A stretch of 64,000 nucleotides of DNA, from NCBI RefSeq assembly GCF_047496725.1, contig NC_132981.1, forward strand, positions 8,792,501 through 8,856,500. The letters run 5' to 3'. Every line of letters begins with the position of its first letter. The stretch's first letter is position 1. Of this stretch, positions 1 through 13,900 are shown in pieces. Made by a program: the position numbers and the translations under genes. The notes under the pieces are model-generated. The model saw nothing but the letters and a program-made list of their open reading frames with translations. It was not told the origin of the DNA and did not search any database. The stretch is from Anoplolepis gracilipes (lineage: Eukaryota > Arthropoda > Insecta > Hymenoptera > Formicidae).

Positions 1-1359
1 ACTACTTTTGTACATCCGCTGACGGATGTTGCGATTGAGTATTATATATTATATTATAGCGAAGGCACGATACATTAGGGATGGAATTGTCTTTCAGCAT
101 TCGTTGTGTGATGTAGCAACTGTATACTGCACACGGGAATTTCTGATCTCACGAGAGAGCAGAAAAAAAAAATCGATCCTACAGCCGCCTGACAATTTTT
201 AACTTCTATCACACTGTATCACTATATACCATCTTGCAAAAGCTGTCAACTATAATACATATCCGTCTACTACTAATTACATCGACGTTTCTCTCCCTCT
301 CTCCTTAACTTTCACTCTGTTTCTTTCTATCTATTGTTCCTCCTCTTTCTTATATATATTGTTTCTGTCACTATTTCTACCTCTCTTTCTCTTTTTCTCT
401 CTCTCTCTCTCTCTCTCCTTCTATTTGTGAAATTTCTATTAACCTGCCAAATTTCTATTAACCTTACCCTCTTCTTACTACGTCTGGCTATGTCCCGCTT
501 TCTTTTGTTTCTAGATATTGCAGAACCTACAAAAAAAACGCACTGAGCGGAGGGGGCGCCTAAGTTCTGACAATATGACTAAAAAGAAGTCCGGTTTCAG
601 CAAAAGCGAACTTATTTTTAAGGTAACCCGTCCAGACGAACGCGCGAGCTCACGTCCATTCGATTCGTCCATCGCGAATCGACCTCGGCAATTTACCATC
701 CGGTTTTCCGCGAGACTCGATAGAAGGAAGTTGATTCTTCCAATTTTCTTCTTGATACCGACATCTGATTGACATTGATAATTATCGAACGTAATACGAA
801 TCCGAGCAATTAAAAAAATTATCATTCCACTTGTACGTGTGTGTGGCGATTTTTCAAAAATTGCAATAAATATAAATAAAAACCGGAATATTATATATTT
901 TTTAAAAGCGGCGCTTCTCTTCGCAAACAAGGCTAAAAATATACAGCAATATTTCAAATCTTATAATTCTTTTAATTTCCACCTCAAAATGCAATCAATC
1001 CCTTATATTTGACAATTATTATAAATCAATCATTTATCTCCTTCGAAAAGATCCGAAAAATAATAATTTATCGCGCCCGCGACAAATATGGCTCGATTGT
1101 TAAACCGATCGACTGCCCTTCTACCGATGTCTCGCAAAGACCAGGAACCGGGCTAACGAGGTTAATTGGACGGAGGAGCTGTACGCTGATTGGCTCGTTG
1201 GTTTAATTACAAACATTCAGCTTTTATATACTTTTTTCCGCCGCATTATACATTACATATACCCGCAGCAATAGGCTATGCTTTTATACATTCACCATCG
1301 GCACCCGCCTAGCGATGAGAAAGTCATGTAACTATGTGTGTGATATACTCTAGAGGTCC

Positions 1360-1363
<4 letters not shown>

Positions 1364-1423
<60 letters not shown>

Positions 1424-1430
1424 TATATAG
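1364..1430. repeat. (TA)n microsatellite
   Basis: Near-continuous TA repeat of about 65 bases with one AAA interruption. Confidence 0.95.
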
Positions 1431-1689
1431 ATAATAAAGAAAATGCCCGGCACATACGTTTACGAACGTGCATCATGTTTATGGTAGCACGGCATAAACC
1501 ACGCAGATGTAAAGGCCCCGATTTTTCGATGATTATCGGTCGATCAGCGCGATATTCGATACGTGCTCCCTGTGAAAATGAACGAACGGGTATCGGTTGT
1601 CGATAGTCCGGCATGGCGTGTTTGATTCGAATTTTGATCGTCATACTCGTTGAACCCTTCCTCTCTTTCTCTCTTTCTCTATATCTCTT

Positions 1690-1719
1690 TATATATATTT
1701 ATATATATATATATATACA

Positions 1720-1758
<39 letters not shown>
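1690..1758. repeat. (TA)n microsatellite preceded by a pyrimidine run
   Basis: TA repeats broken by a TACACC spacer, following a CTTTCTCT-rich run at about 1660-1690. Confidence 0.95.
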
Positions 1759-1759
<1 letters not shown>

Positions 1760-2812
1760 CTTTTTCTGTCTTCTCATTCTAACTTCCTTTCGTTTACTAT
1801 TCGACTGTTTGTTGTCTTTCCTCAATCACTTTGTATCTTCCTGTACATGATACCCTCTTCCATCATCCCATGTATGACCTGATGGATAACTGCAAAACAG
1901 CCTGTTTCCACGCACTATCTATTGTGAATATGCTTTTGATCGCTAGACGGTGTGCACGATCCTATGAAAACGAGCGCACGTGATTGGGCGTCCCTTCTCT
2001 GTCGCTTTGTTGCAAATCGCGCACTGTATTATCATATCCGAGGCGCATCGTTATTTTAGAAAAAGTATTATGGAAATGAAACACACAAGCCACACACGCG
2101 AGTGTTAAAGGAAGTAAATATTAATAGGGTGCCAATATATGTGTATAAGAGTAGACAGCTCGCTTCCCCTGCCGCTGCTCTGCAAACGATTTTTCACCCT
2201 GTGTTCCCCGATAGCCGCGTCTATCACCGCCCCCTACTCTTGCTGTACCTGCTCGCTCTTTGCTGTCGCTGCTTCTCGACCGCGAAAAGTACACCCCCTT
2301 TGTGTAATATATGGCTGTCTATATATGTATATGCTTGTGAGATTAGAAAGAGCGAACATAAAAAACGGATGACAAAAAGAAAATCCGGCTTTTTTTGCTT
2401 CGTTGCTGACTTGGCTTGCGCTGCTTAACATCGTTTGACTTGGCAGCTGCATTTTGTTCGTTGTCCTTTCATCATGCTCATAATAATAATCACTTAAAAC
2501 GTCTCGGACGAAGCGTGATACTCACCCACGACAAACATCTCTCCTTCGTGAACTCGTCGATTGTTCTTTGTTGTGTCTTTAGTTTGCGTACTCATTTTTG
2601 TTCCGATGTCGTTTAGAGCGTTTGTTGTTGCCACTTACAAATCGCCATCGGTTGATTAGTGACGCTGACTCATTAATCGTTGATTATTCACCCATCATCG
2701 TGGAGACATAACAAATCAAGCTTTCATCTTTATTGGACTTGTAACTGTCTCGTAGAAAAAAAGGTTGTGATGTTGAGTTACAATGTATCGTTTACCTTGT
2801 GTTCCCTTCTTT

Positions 2813-2817
<5 letters not shown>

Positions 2818-2855
<38 letters not shown>

Positions 2856-2862
2856 TTCTCTT
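2818..2862. repeat. (TC)n-rich microsatellite
   Basis: TCTC and TTTCTC units for about 45 bases; a similar CT tract lies at 396-418. Confidence 0.9.
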
Positions 2863-5826
2863 GATTTACGAAGCCACGTCAAGCGCATACATATACATTG
2901 TATATTGCCCATTAATTAAGACGTTGAGGGTATACGTATGCGTGCGCGTGTGTACGTGTATATCAAACGTGTACACGATTTTTAATTGTAGACCAGGTAA
3001 TGTATTGAGCTATATGTCGTTTAACAGTAAGTTTCCCGTGTTTTTACTTGTTTCCCGTAGGCGCAGAAACTGTACCATTGATCATCATACATGGAGTATC
3101 ACGATACCCAATAGTTAATAGAATGTATCCATAATGTTTTATCGTCATTTAGACAGCCAGAGCTCCGCGCTTCATCGAAATCCTACGGCGATTGGGCATC
3201 GATGCATCTCTTTCTCTCATCGTCTTTTATATAAATACAATTTATTAATGATCATGTCTAGGATAACCATATGAAATTTTTGTAAATGAAATTTTTTGAG
3301 TACTAGGTCTTCATAGCGTAAACGCGCAAGTGATAAAGCTATGCAATTCGACAAATTACAATAATAATTTTACTCATAAAAATAATATTATATTTATATA
3401 AAAAAAATTGTTTCTGTGTCTAATTCTTAGATTTTAAGATTTAAATGTGAAAATATATTTCAAATTAATTTAAATGTGACATAAATAGTATTATTTATTT
3501 TTATGATACTCTTTAGATGTTTATTACAGCATATTTACATAATTTTATCATGATAAAACAGGCAGAATATATGAAATTTTTGTAAAATCTATGAAACCAA
3601 GTTATCTTTAGCAAGATGATACGTTCGTATGAGCAGATTATTATATGTCATTATGTTATTATGTCAGTACTGCAATGGTTCTGTCACTTCTGCGGTTAAA
3701 TGCAAGAGTAATTACCTATTATATAGGGGACAGGTCCCACTGCCGTACGATTTCAACATCATTATACTGCGATTGCCCATGACCGTTTAAAATCCTTTTC
3801 TTTACTTTCAAATATATATTAATAAATAATCAGAATGTTTTTTATTCGTACGATAATGCAAAAAGTAATATTTACAAAGATTTAAAGCTTACAACTTGTA
3901 AGAATATAAAGCTGGTGAGAATGATCATCAAATATCACAGACGTTAAAAAAAAAAAAAACAAAACAAAAAAAAAGTAAAATTGCGAAACTCGCATTTGAA
4001 TTATTTACGGATGTTTGGGCAAACGCGTTTAAGTTCGGAAATATCAATTCGCCGCCGCATATATATGCGTTATATAACGGAGTCGGATTCGGGGAAATTT
4101 TCTTCGTACGTGCTCCGAGACGGCGTCGTATTGAAAATTCATTATCCTCGCCGATAGAACACTCGAACAGAATTTCTCGAATACGAGCACCGCGGGTGCA
4201 TGACACACTCATTATTGCGGCGCACGTGTCGCGTTTCGTTGCGAGTGCTGCACGCACACGTGCGAAAACGGATATATATATGTCATCGTCACACATGTAC
4301 ATACATACGTTATGTACATAACCATGAACATGAATCGCACTTCATGATACCTTCAATGATCCTTATAACTTTATCCTTATCTCTTGATTAACAGGAGAAC
4401 GCTGAGATTCTATCCGACTTTAACACTGAGTAATTTATCGATTACTTTATTGAACTTGAACGCAAATATTAAATTTATCCGCCAGGGAAATTTTTAATTG
4501 CGCGTAAGAATCATTTTCATAAGATTCGCAATTTTGTACGAGTAATAAATAATTACAAAATGCAATAAACCTTCCCCTTTGCAATTTCAAGAGACTTTCA
4601 TAATCTCTGATTATTATTTATTGTATTATACTGTGATTAGTTGTGCAATTAACTTTATTAAAAATAATCGAGTCATCACTTGTCAGGATTATATGATCAA
4701 TAATATTCGATTTCAACGTGATAACATTATTAAAGAAAAAAAAAAAATAAATCACTTACATAATGTATTAATCGTTGAGAAAAATATGTATAAAACTTTC
4801 CATGAAATGTGATCATCAAAGTAAGATATGAGCTGGAATCTCTCGAAGATTTAACTTGGCAATTTAGTCGGAATATTCTTCGCGTTCTCCAGCTTTTCAT
4901 TTTAATACGAAGAGATTCCCATATCGTACTTATTGCGCACGATGAAGCCGAATAATTGCAATTTACTTTCAAACGGATTGCATCGACGTTACTAAATAAG
5001 CGTCGATTGTTTCTGTTTTATTCTGTTGTTATATTTGGCGCATAAGCGGTTTGAGAATCTTGACCCAACGAATTGCAAATGATTGATATTTTTTTGTTAG
5101 AGCATTCGTAGATTAACCAGTTATTTATCAACGTTTTTTAGGTTACGTTAAATTGTTCTTTTTTGTGTGCCACGTGATGCGTATTTTCTAATGTAGCATG
5201 CTTTTCTTAACAGACGAAAAAAAAGTCTCAAGAGTATGAACGGCGATGACAATTTAGGAAAAATGTGACACTCTCACCAAAATTATCCTCACTAAGATCT
5301 AAATGAGTATTTTTGCTTGATGTGTATGTTAAGAACAAAAATTTTAATTTTTTAATTAAATATTAATCCTTTAAACTAGGTAAACAGCAAGTTAAATTGA
5401 TCGATTTTTAAAATATGATTGCAAAAAAAGAGGATTATAAATTTTAGTTTTAAAACTCTGAAAAATCACAATTTAAAAACAAAAATATTTATAATTTATT
5501 ATTTAAAGGGTTCCCTTTTTTTTTTAGTATTTATGTACGAAAATTTTCGATAGATAATTGTCGATAGACGATTGGATCTTGGTGATGGAATATCCCTCAC
5601 GTAGTTTATTCAATATTCCTAAACCTAAGCAACAAAAACAATAATAGAACAATGTACCCGACGAATTATATATCTAACGCGTTTTTGTGCAACACTCGCT
5701 TACTTGCTGTACACTACGCAATCGGAGCTTTGGACAAACGAGAAGTTTTAACCAAAAAGTGTGAGAAACATTCCGACACATTCCCGATTTGGCATGAAAG
5801 TAAAGCTCTATCGTTGTTGTTGGCAG

Positions 5827-8800
5827 TTCCTGAATATGGCGTCGGTGTTCATGCGGATTTTTAACCTGATCTGTATGATGCTCTTAATCGGCCATTGGAG
5901 TGGCTGCCTGCAGTTTCTGGTACCCATGCTTCAAGGATTTCCCAGTAATTCATGGGTGGCCATTAATGAGTTACAAGTAAGTAATTAATTAACGTTAATT
6001 ATCATTTAGAACCTGCATCGCAATTAATAAGCATTTATATATATATATAATTTAAAAAAAAAAAATTTGCAGGACTATTATAAAATAGAATCTGTTATCC
6101 TTCAAAAAATTTGCTTCTCCAAAATATTTTTCCTTAGAGAATTAATGAAATTAATAGAATTTCTCCAAGTGGATTTTTCCAAGATACTTTTATCATATAC
6201 AAATAAATTCTCTTTTCTACGTGATAGTATAAAAATTATGGAGTTATTGGATAATTTGACAATGTTCCAATTTCTCGTAACTTTTCAAGAAGCAAGATCA
6301 CAATAGAGGCTTTACGTAAACACTCTGCACTTTGTATCGGAATTGGCAATCGATTGCCAAATACATTTCCGTGTTACGACCTAACGCTTATTTACAGGAC
6401 TCGTTTTGGCTGGAGCAATACTCGTGGGCCCTCTTCAAAGCTATGTCGCACATGTTGTGTATCGGATACGGTAGGTTTCCACCGCAGTCCTTGACCGATA
6501 TGTGGCTGACCATGCTCAGCATGATCAGTGGTGCGACGTGTTATGCTCTTTTCCTCGGACACGCGACAAATCTCATTCAATCTCTCGATTCCTCGAGAAG
6601 ACAATACCGCGAAAAGGTAAGATGATCGTATTGAAGCAACTCGTCCGGCGTTGGGTATCCGTCGGAATTTAATTCTCTTCCGGCTTGCCCGTAGGTGAAA
6701 CAAGTAGAGGAATACATGGCCTATCGAAAACTACCGAGAGAAATGAGACAGAGGATCACAGAGTACTTCGAACATCGCTACCAAGGAAAGTTCTTCGACG
6801 AGGAGCTGATACTTGGAGAGCTCTCGGAGAAATTGAGAGAAGTACGAATAGAATCTACATTGAAACATTTCAATCAAAATTAAATTAGACTAACGTTGAT
6901 ATATATATAATAGTCTTGTAAAAGCGTTTTTTGATAATATTAATATTTTAACAAATTAATCTGTTAAAACTTGTCAAAAGAGTTGATAAAATTTATTGAA
7001 AAAAAAAAAAAAAAAACGTCTTTTGGCGCGAAATGATGTCTAAAAAAATTGCATCCTCTCTTTTAGGATGTGATAAATTATAACTGCAGATCGTTGGTGG
7101 CGTCCGTGCCCTTTTTCGCCAACGCCGATTCGAATTTCGTCTCGGATGTCGTCACAAAACTCAGATACGAAGTCTTCCAGCCAGGTATCGATTATCGCTG
7201 TCGTTAAGAACGCGTTTTTTTATCGTACATATAAAAACATCTTGTTTAGTGTCACGGCACGGAAAGGTATTTCCTTGCGCGTCGCTTAAAGAATTTTATC
7301 GTGTCATTTAAGCGGAAATGAATTTACAGGTGATATCATCATTAAGGAGGGTACTATCGGCTCGAAAATGTACTTCATACAAGAAGGCATAGTCGATATC
7401 GTAATGGCAAACGGCGAAGTCGCGACCTCGTTGTCGGACGGATCTTACTTTGGCGAAATCTGTCTGTTGACGAACGCGAGGAGGGTAGCGTCGGTCCGAG
7501 CGGAGACCTATTGCAATCTCTTCAGCCTCTCGGTGGATCATTTCAATGCCGTGCTGGACCAGTATCCGCTAATGCGCAGAACAATGGAGAGCGTTGCCGC
7601 CGAGAGGTATAAGCTTTGGTTAGGTTTGTTCTATCGAGTTGGTGTGCTAATAGATGTCAATCATCATTCCCATTTACTTTATTTAAGCATTGTGTATTGT
7701 CCGACAATACTGAGATCAATCATTTGCTGCCTGTCGAAATCATGTCGATTTTTCTTCAACATTTCGATTTTCGTATGTGTTGTTAGAACACAACGCTTGT
7801 TTTACACACACATACACACACATATCAATAAAATTTCAGTTGAAAAGAAAAAAGAAAAATAATATTGTCACATATATTACTGTTTATATGACTTTTTGAG
7901 TGAGACAGTGCAGAATTGGGAAGAATATGGGAAAAATTTATAATAAAAGCGCACTAACTTACGATACTTACAATGAGTTGAGAGGGTTAACTTCAAACAA
8001 TATTTCTTTGAAATATTTGTTTGAAATATCAATGCAAATATAAATCAGAATTTTTGCTTTATATTCATATCCATAAAAAAGGATAAATATCCGATATAGT
8101 ATTTTTAATGAAATCGGATATTATCTGAGACTAAGAATAATTAAAAATCCTAATTTAAAGTAATAAAATTTTTACACTCTCGACACATTCATTACATAAT
8201 AATCTTTTTATATATAATTTGGCATAACATATTTTAAATTATTTCAAATACAATTTTTGTCACACAACTACAATATTATAAATCATTTTCTCGATAATGT
8301 TATTTCTATTTCAAGATTTCTACGAAAATATTTTAGAATATTATACAGTTTCTTAAATGATGAATCAATATATATCGACATTATTATAATCATTATTTTC
8401 GCATTATCTATTTCTTGTGGCGACAAATCAACGTAAAATTCTGTGATCAATGTGTGGCAAAGATAATTAATTCTTTTATCAGTTAACTTCATTTAATTAC
8501 CTTTAGCAGTGCAAGTAGTATTACAACAAATAATAATAACTATTGAGTACAGATGATAAGCGGCAAGCGTGAAAACGGACAAATCATTGTACTGCTAAGT
8601 GGTTTAGAATTTGATGTAAATAATAGTCGGTTATGCCCCGTGCAACATTCCCTACGCTTAATCATGCTCTCTTTGTAGGCTAAACAAAATCGGAAAGAAT
8701 CCTAATTTGGTGACTCAACGCGAAGAGGATCTTGGCAGCGAATCAAAAACGATAAACGCTGTAGTAAATGCACTTGCGGAGCAGGCCGCGCATGCCAGCG

Positions 8801-9227
8801 CCAGTGAAGAATCAGTAAGTGTGCGAAAAGTCGAATGTCAATTACACTCTCCTATAATTTTTACAGTTATTTTTTTCTAGCCAAAAAAAAAAGTGAAAAA
8901 GCAAGGTCTCTTTTATATATATTCACTTAATATATTTTTCTCTATAATTTTATCGTAGAACAAATCAACGAGATAAAAGTCCATTTTCTCTCATCTTTAT
9001 AAAAAAAAAAAAAAAAAAAAAAAAATAGATAAATACATTGTGTCATTTTATAAAACTTGTCATTTTAGGTACACAGTATGGAGCTTAGAACACTACCGAT
9101 TTCTCTCTTGCCCAGACCAAAGTCTGAGAATAATTGCACGAGCGAAGAACTTACGAGAGAAGGAGGCCGGAGGAAAGACCATTTCTTCCACAAGAGCGAC
9201 ACTTTCCACAAGGATTCGTATCAATGA
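5827..9227 (+). CDS. Ih: Hyperpolarization-activated cyclic nucleotide-gated channel (Ih/HCN), 3' seven exons, 5'-partial
   Basis: This encodes a tetrameric plasma-membrane K+/Na+ channel opened by hyperpolarization and modulated by cAMP, which acts as a neuronal and sensory pacemaker. Coding exons read by eye: 5827-5976, 6398-6616, 6695-6841, 7067-7184, 7330-7606, 8679-8814, 9069-9227. All have AG acceptors and GT donors, and phases join without a break to give 401 residues and a TGA. In order the part seen holds S5 (residues about 1-30), the pore with the HCN selectivity filter CIGYG (71-75), S6, the C-linker (YMAYRKLPREMRQRITEYF region) and the cyclic-nucleotide-binding domain. The phosphate-binding cassette FGEICLLTNARRVASV lies at about 252-267. 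The tail after the CNBD is short (about 100 residues), as in insect Ih and unlike long mammalian HCN tails. The N-terminus and S1-S4 lie before the window. The gene identity is close to certain; unseen alternative exons are possible. Confidence 0.95.
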
Positions 9228-9647
9228 CGACACTCGTTTTACTAGCATACGCAGAGATACTAACGGCTCCATGTTGGAACAACCATAGAACTTTCTTATC
9301 GATAAGACAGCTGGTGGTTTTGTGCCTGGTGCTTGGGCGATTCTATAGCAGCGGTCTATACATAGATATCGGCCATGCCAGTAGTTCTCTAGCAATCAAT
9401 TTATAGCGCCTTCTTATATTAATCTGACGGCATTTTCGTTCAAGACCGCAAAACTGACCAGAACAATCGAATCTTATGCTCCAACCATGATACAGATCTG
9501 TGAAAAATGCGCCGACTAATATAAATAATATAATATAATTTATATATTGTATGATTTATATAATATGTATGGAAACGGAGAGAATTATGTATGTTAATAT
9601 TTTATACATATATTACTACTATTTTAATAATATACAAAATCTTTCCA

Positions 9648-9651
<4 letters not shown>

Positions 9652-9709
<58 letters not shown>

Positions 9710-9710
9710 T
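9652..9710. repeat. (TA)n microsatellite in the Ih 3'UTR
   Basis: About 58 bases of TA repeat with one TG, 425 bases past the Ih stop codon. Confidence 0.95.
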
Positions 9711-10920
9711 TCGCGAAATAACTTCACGATAGAAAGATTTCGAAGAACGAAGGAGAAATTTTTGAAAATATAATTTATAGGCCTCCTTTTTATATATCTT
9801 TCAAATGCCATTGAATTTCTTTTAGAAGATGTTAAAACTTACACATTTACGAAATTTTAATTTAACAACGCAAGATGAAAAAAAAGTAATCATCTGTATC
9901 TCGGTTGGAGAACATGGAGTCCCGTTTTACGCCGCGTCTCTTCATTGAGAATAATCGCCGCGTCGCATCAAGTGCAATATTAAAGAAAGACGGATAGACG
10001 CAGCGAAGAATGAAGATCTCAAAGACGACGAAGAGCAGGCCTAGAAGTTTATAGAGAATATGTAGTCCACACATCGTGAGAAATTAGGTATAATCCTAAA
10101 CATAACAGTGTAATGATGCGTAATTCTCTCTCTGTGATTTTGCAAAAGTTGACGTTTCGCACTTTAGGAGAGAAAAAAAAACAGTATAATCTACATGATG
10201 AATTAGGATGCTCTTTTTTTTAAGAAAACTAACATAGAGAGAAATCGTACGTCGTAAGAGCAGATTATTCTGATTAAGTTAACGCGATTTATCTTTAGCT
10301 TCGTACTACATTAGAGCCGCGTAAATAAGTAAAACGAATATAACGCGTAATACTCCATGCTCCGGGAAAAAAAATGAGGAAGAAGAAGAAATTTACGTCA
10401 AATGGGCTAATGTCTTACTGGAGAAGGAGGGTTTTTTTTTTTTTTTTATTTCAAACGCGAAGTAATTTGCGTTCAGTACTCGCTTTGTTTGATAGATCTT
10501 TCTTTCTTTATTTTGCTACGTTTTAATTCGCTTGGAGAATATTATAACGACACTAAGGCCGAGTGATGATTACAAGTTACGATTCAGTGTCGGATACATT
10601 CGATAGACCGTCCTGGTACATAAATAGGATCGGTGAGAAAGTGATTATAGTCACACGTTTGAAAATTCGCAAATGAATTCAGAGGGAGAAAGAAGGAAAG
10701 ATAGATTGCGATGCGATGATTATACGGATTGACCGGTTCTATACAAATGCTACCGAGGGCCCGAAGGCTATGTTTACTTGTTGAGAGTCTTTTGGGCCGC
10801 TGTGGTTACATGTCAATGAATGAGTATTAAAGCGAAACGCAAGCAAAGTATCTTTTTATGAGGTAAAGACAAAAAAAAAAAAAGCGCGATGTACTATAAG
10901 AGAAGCTATAAATACTATGT

Positions 10921-10926
10921 AATAAA
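10921..10926 (+). terminator. Candidate poly(A) signal for Ih
   Basis: AATAAA about 1.7 kb past the Ih stop codon, in an AT-rich context, with a second AATAAA some 70 bases on. It is one of several possible sites, and the choice is an inference. Confidence 0.25.
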
Positions 10927-13900
10927 TTATTATTATTGTTACGATTATATTACTTGCAATGATTACTATACCACTACCGCATAATTAGGCGACTAAATAA
11001 ATGACAAAAAATACAAATACACATATATTATATATGAAATATTATGCATAGTGGTTAAATATCGTGTTGCAAGGTAACTCTGTAATATTCAGCTACGTGC
11101 GAAATGGTCTGACACTGACTAAACCGATACTTACGAGCAATTTATACAGATCACATTATTTCCCCGGAGTTTGATCTATCGTATTCCGTTCGAACAATAA
11201 TTTATAAGCATCTACATCTTTGAGGCCAATTGATACCGATCGATCTCGCTATTTTACAGACGCTAATCAAAGAACCAAACAAAATACTCTCTTCTCTCAT
11301 TTTAAATATTTTATAGTACAAGTAAATTCAGCGTAAAAAAAGGTATGCGAAAGATAATTATAGTACTGTTTAGTTTACAACTATGAATTACCCACCCAAC
11401 GTTTCTTGCTTCTTAATCCTAAAGAGCACAAATAAATTTATACCATTAACACATAATGTATCTCTAAATTTTTTTCTATATACATTTAATATATACAATA
11501 ATTTTAATAAAATAATAACCATATCTTTCTATCTAGAATTTACTTTTTAAAAACCTATATTTTTATTTTTTTTTTTTTAAATTAATAAAAAAATTGTTGT
11601 CAATAATTTATCAGTATCAACACACAAAATTCATAAATTTAAAATAAAATGAATATTTCTATATGGTGCTTTTTAGGATTATTAAAGAAACATTTTTTTT
11701 CAATATTGCATGCAATCGTACGCAGCGTCAGTCATTCGCTTTTCCTTTTAGATCGGAGAGACTGCGGTGTTTTCTTTCACATGAAAAGTAAATCGGTTAT
11801 CCTTAAAAATAACTCATATTATTTTTACTTACGTAGTAACGAGACACATTGGCAAGTGCATGATTGAAAGAAATGAGCCAAGTCGTTTTTTCTAGTTGAC
11901 GCGTATATACACGTTATCGCGAATACATGTACATATAACTCTCTACATAAGATTTTGAAAATTACACGCGCGTTTCATACATATACATATGTAAACATGA
12001 AACACTTACATACGTGCGAGAGGGAGAGAAAGAGAGGGAGAGAGAGTAAGTGAAAAAGAAAAAAAGTACCTATTTTTCATGTAAGAGAAACATAGTTTTC
12101 TGTCATTATTTTGCACATCTCTTCACACATCTCATCTTAAATAATATATTATATATAAATACTATATATATATAATAGAGCCGAGAGAGAAAGAGAACAG
12201 AATGCGTATAAGAGGTCAAAACATTCCAATGGTAGAGTAGTCGTAGACCGCATAATCGACGTTTTTATAGGTTAATCTGTACGAACGGTCTAGGATTAAT
12301 CTGCCGGTTCGGGCCTAAGAGAAGTACGCATTACTATATAAATATTATATAAATATATAACATTGTTACACTGTGCTCTCCGAGATGAGTGCGAGGAAAG
12401 AGAATGAAGTGATCATATACAAAAAAAAAAAAAAAAAGGAAAAGAAGAAGCTGTACTCTTACTACCACTGCTAATTAATAGACACTATTATTTAGCCACT
12501 ACTGTCTACTTATGTCGATAAAACGATAAAAAAAACTGCGGCAAGGAAGCGCTGTGTTAGTACTCTACTCACATACACAAACAAGATATTACGTGTACAT
12601 ATATATACCGTACGCAATGTACGTAATAAGGAAATACGCATCTATAGTGCACTACAAACAGACGGGGGAGAAGAACATTTTAGGATTAAACAGAGATCGT
12701 GTGATTATTTGAGGTGTGTGAACCTTATTCCGTAAACGCTAACAGACAAGAGTGAGACATTATTAAATAAAAATTAAAAAAAAAAGAGGTGAATAGTTTT
12801 TGTATCGAGAGATAGATTGCGCGTGAAGAGCGAAATTGGATCAGGCCACGGGACAACAGATCCGGAAATCGGAAATGGATGCATAGTATCTGTAATACTG
12901 GTGTAAACTGACAGCTCGAGATAAAAACGCAGGTTTACTACATTCGATTCGAAAGATAACGCGCACTAGATTTGCGGGAGTGTTAGATACAATAGTCGTC
13001 CGAAGCTGATCAAAGTGCGTCAATTTAGCTATGATCTATGCGAAATAGGACATTATATTAAAAAAGAAAAAAACAAAAAAAAACAAAAAAAAAAAAAAAA
13101 AGATCGTGAACGTGTGTTTCAAATTTCACATATCAATCGTTCTGTTGAAAGACGTCGCGAAAGTATACGCTGGATGCGAGAATTGTTTTTAAAGCGCGCT
13201 CGATAAAAACGCTTGACTGGTATATAACATATGCGTATATTATCGTGTATTGGTTTCCTTAGGATATTTAATCTCGCAATTCACATACAGCAAGCTTAAA
13301 AGGCTTGGACGAAATTTCCAATTACTATACATCCTGACTATCCTCCGCTAATCTCGCTCGTTAAACATCGTATCGACGAATATGACGAACGACCGCGTTT
13401 AAAATTATCTTTCCCTTGAAGTAGACTTACAATTTCCGTTTCCGGTTTCAAGGATCGAGAGCTATAAAAATCCATCGATAAAGAAACACGCGACTGTCCA
13501 AAGTTAAATGAAACGCTATTAGACGATCGGCTGTTAAATGTTTCTTAAATAGTTTCTTGCACGGTGGCACGGTATTTTCGCATATAAATTATGTATTATA
13601 GTTTAAATAGAAATATATTTTTCAAATTTTCTATATATACGGCACATGTGCAATAATAATACATTATTAAACATTTCATTGTTAAATGAAACTAATTAAA
13701 TTATTTTAGCGCTATACTTTTGACAAATGTGAATACGTCATTTTATAGATCCATACATTACATCCGTTTTTCTATAACTGTTCAAGAAATCAAATGTGAT
13801 TGAGACAACGAATTACGCGCACATTAAAGCTTGCCCATGCGGTAATTCTTGTATTGTAATAGTATTAAATAGAGAGATGTGTAACCGCTAGACTTTAACG

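Larger units (their letters stand above)
1..5826. other. Intronic sequence upstream of the first visible Ih exon
   Basis: The first recognisable Ih exon begins at 5827 after a splice acceptor and in mid-protein (S5), so at least the part just upstream is intron. I found no S1-S4 exon here; in particular no arginine-rich S4 segment. The stretch holds pyrimidine runs (about 396-418 and 2818-2862), two TA microsatellites (1364-1430, 1690-1758) and a somewhat GC-richer patch at about 4015-4275. The longest open frames (minus 511-957 and minus 3928-4302) look like chance: low-complexity, no family resemblance and no matching splice context. Confidence 0.6.
9228..10926 (+). other. Probable 3' untranslated region of Ih
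   Basis: Sequence directly after the Ih stop codon. It contains a long TA microsatellite (9652-9710) and no open frame of note. The first clean AATAAA I identified is at 10921-10926, and another lies near 10996. The true 3' end cannot be decided from sequence; insect neuronal transcripts often use distal sites. Confidence 0.4.

Noticed and set aside
511..957. 148-codon minus frame overlapping an 84-codon plus frame, with a donor-like TTTAAG|GTAACC on +
   Set aside because: Neither translation resembles the N-terminus of Ih or another family. A small upstream exon on + cannot be excluded but has no support.
3928..4302. 124-codon open frame on the minus strand
   Set aside because: Ends in a poly-T-derived Phe run and matches nothing; the GC-richer stretch alone explains its length.
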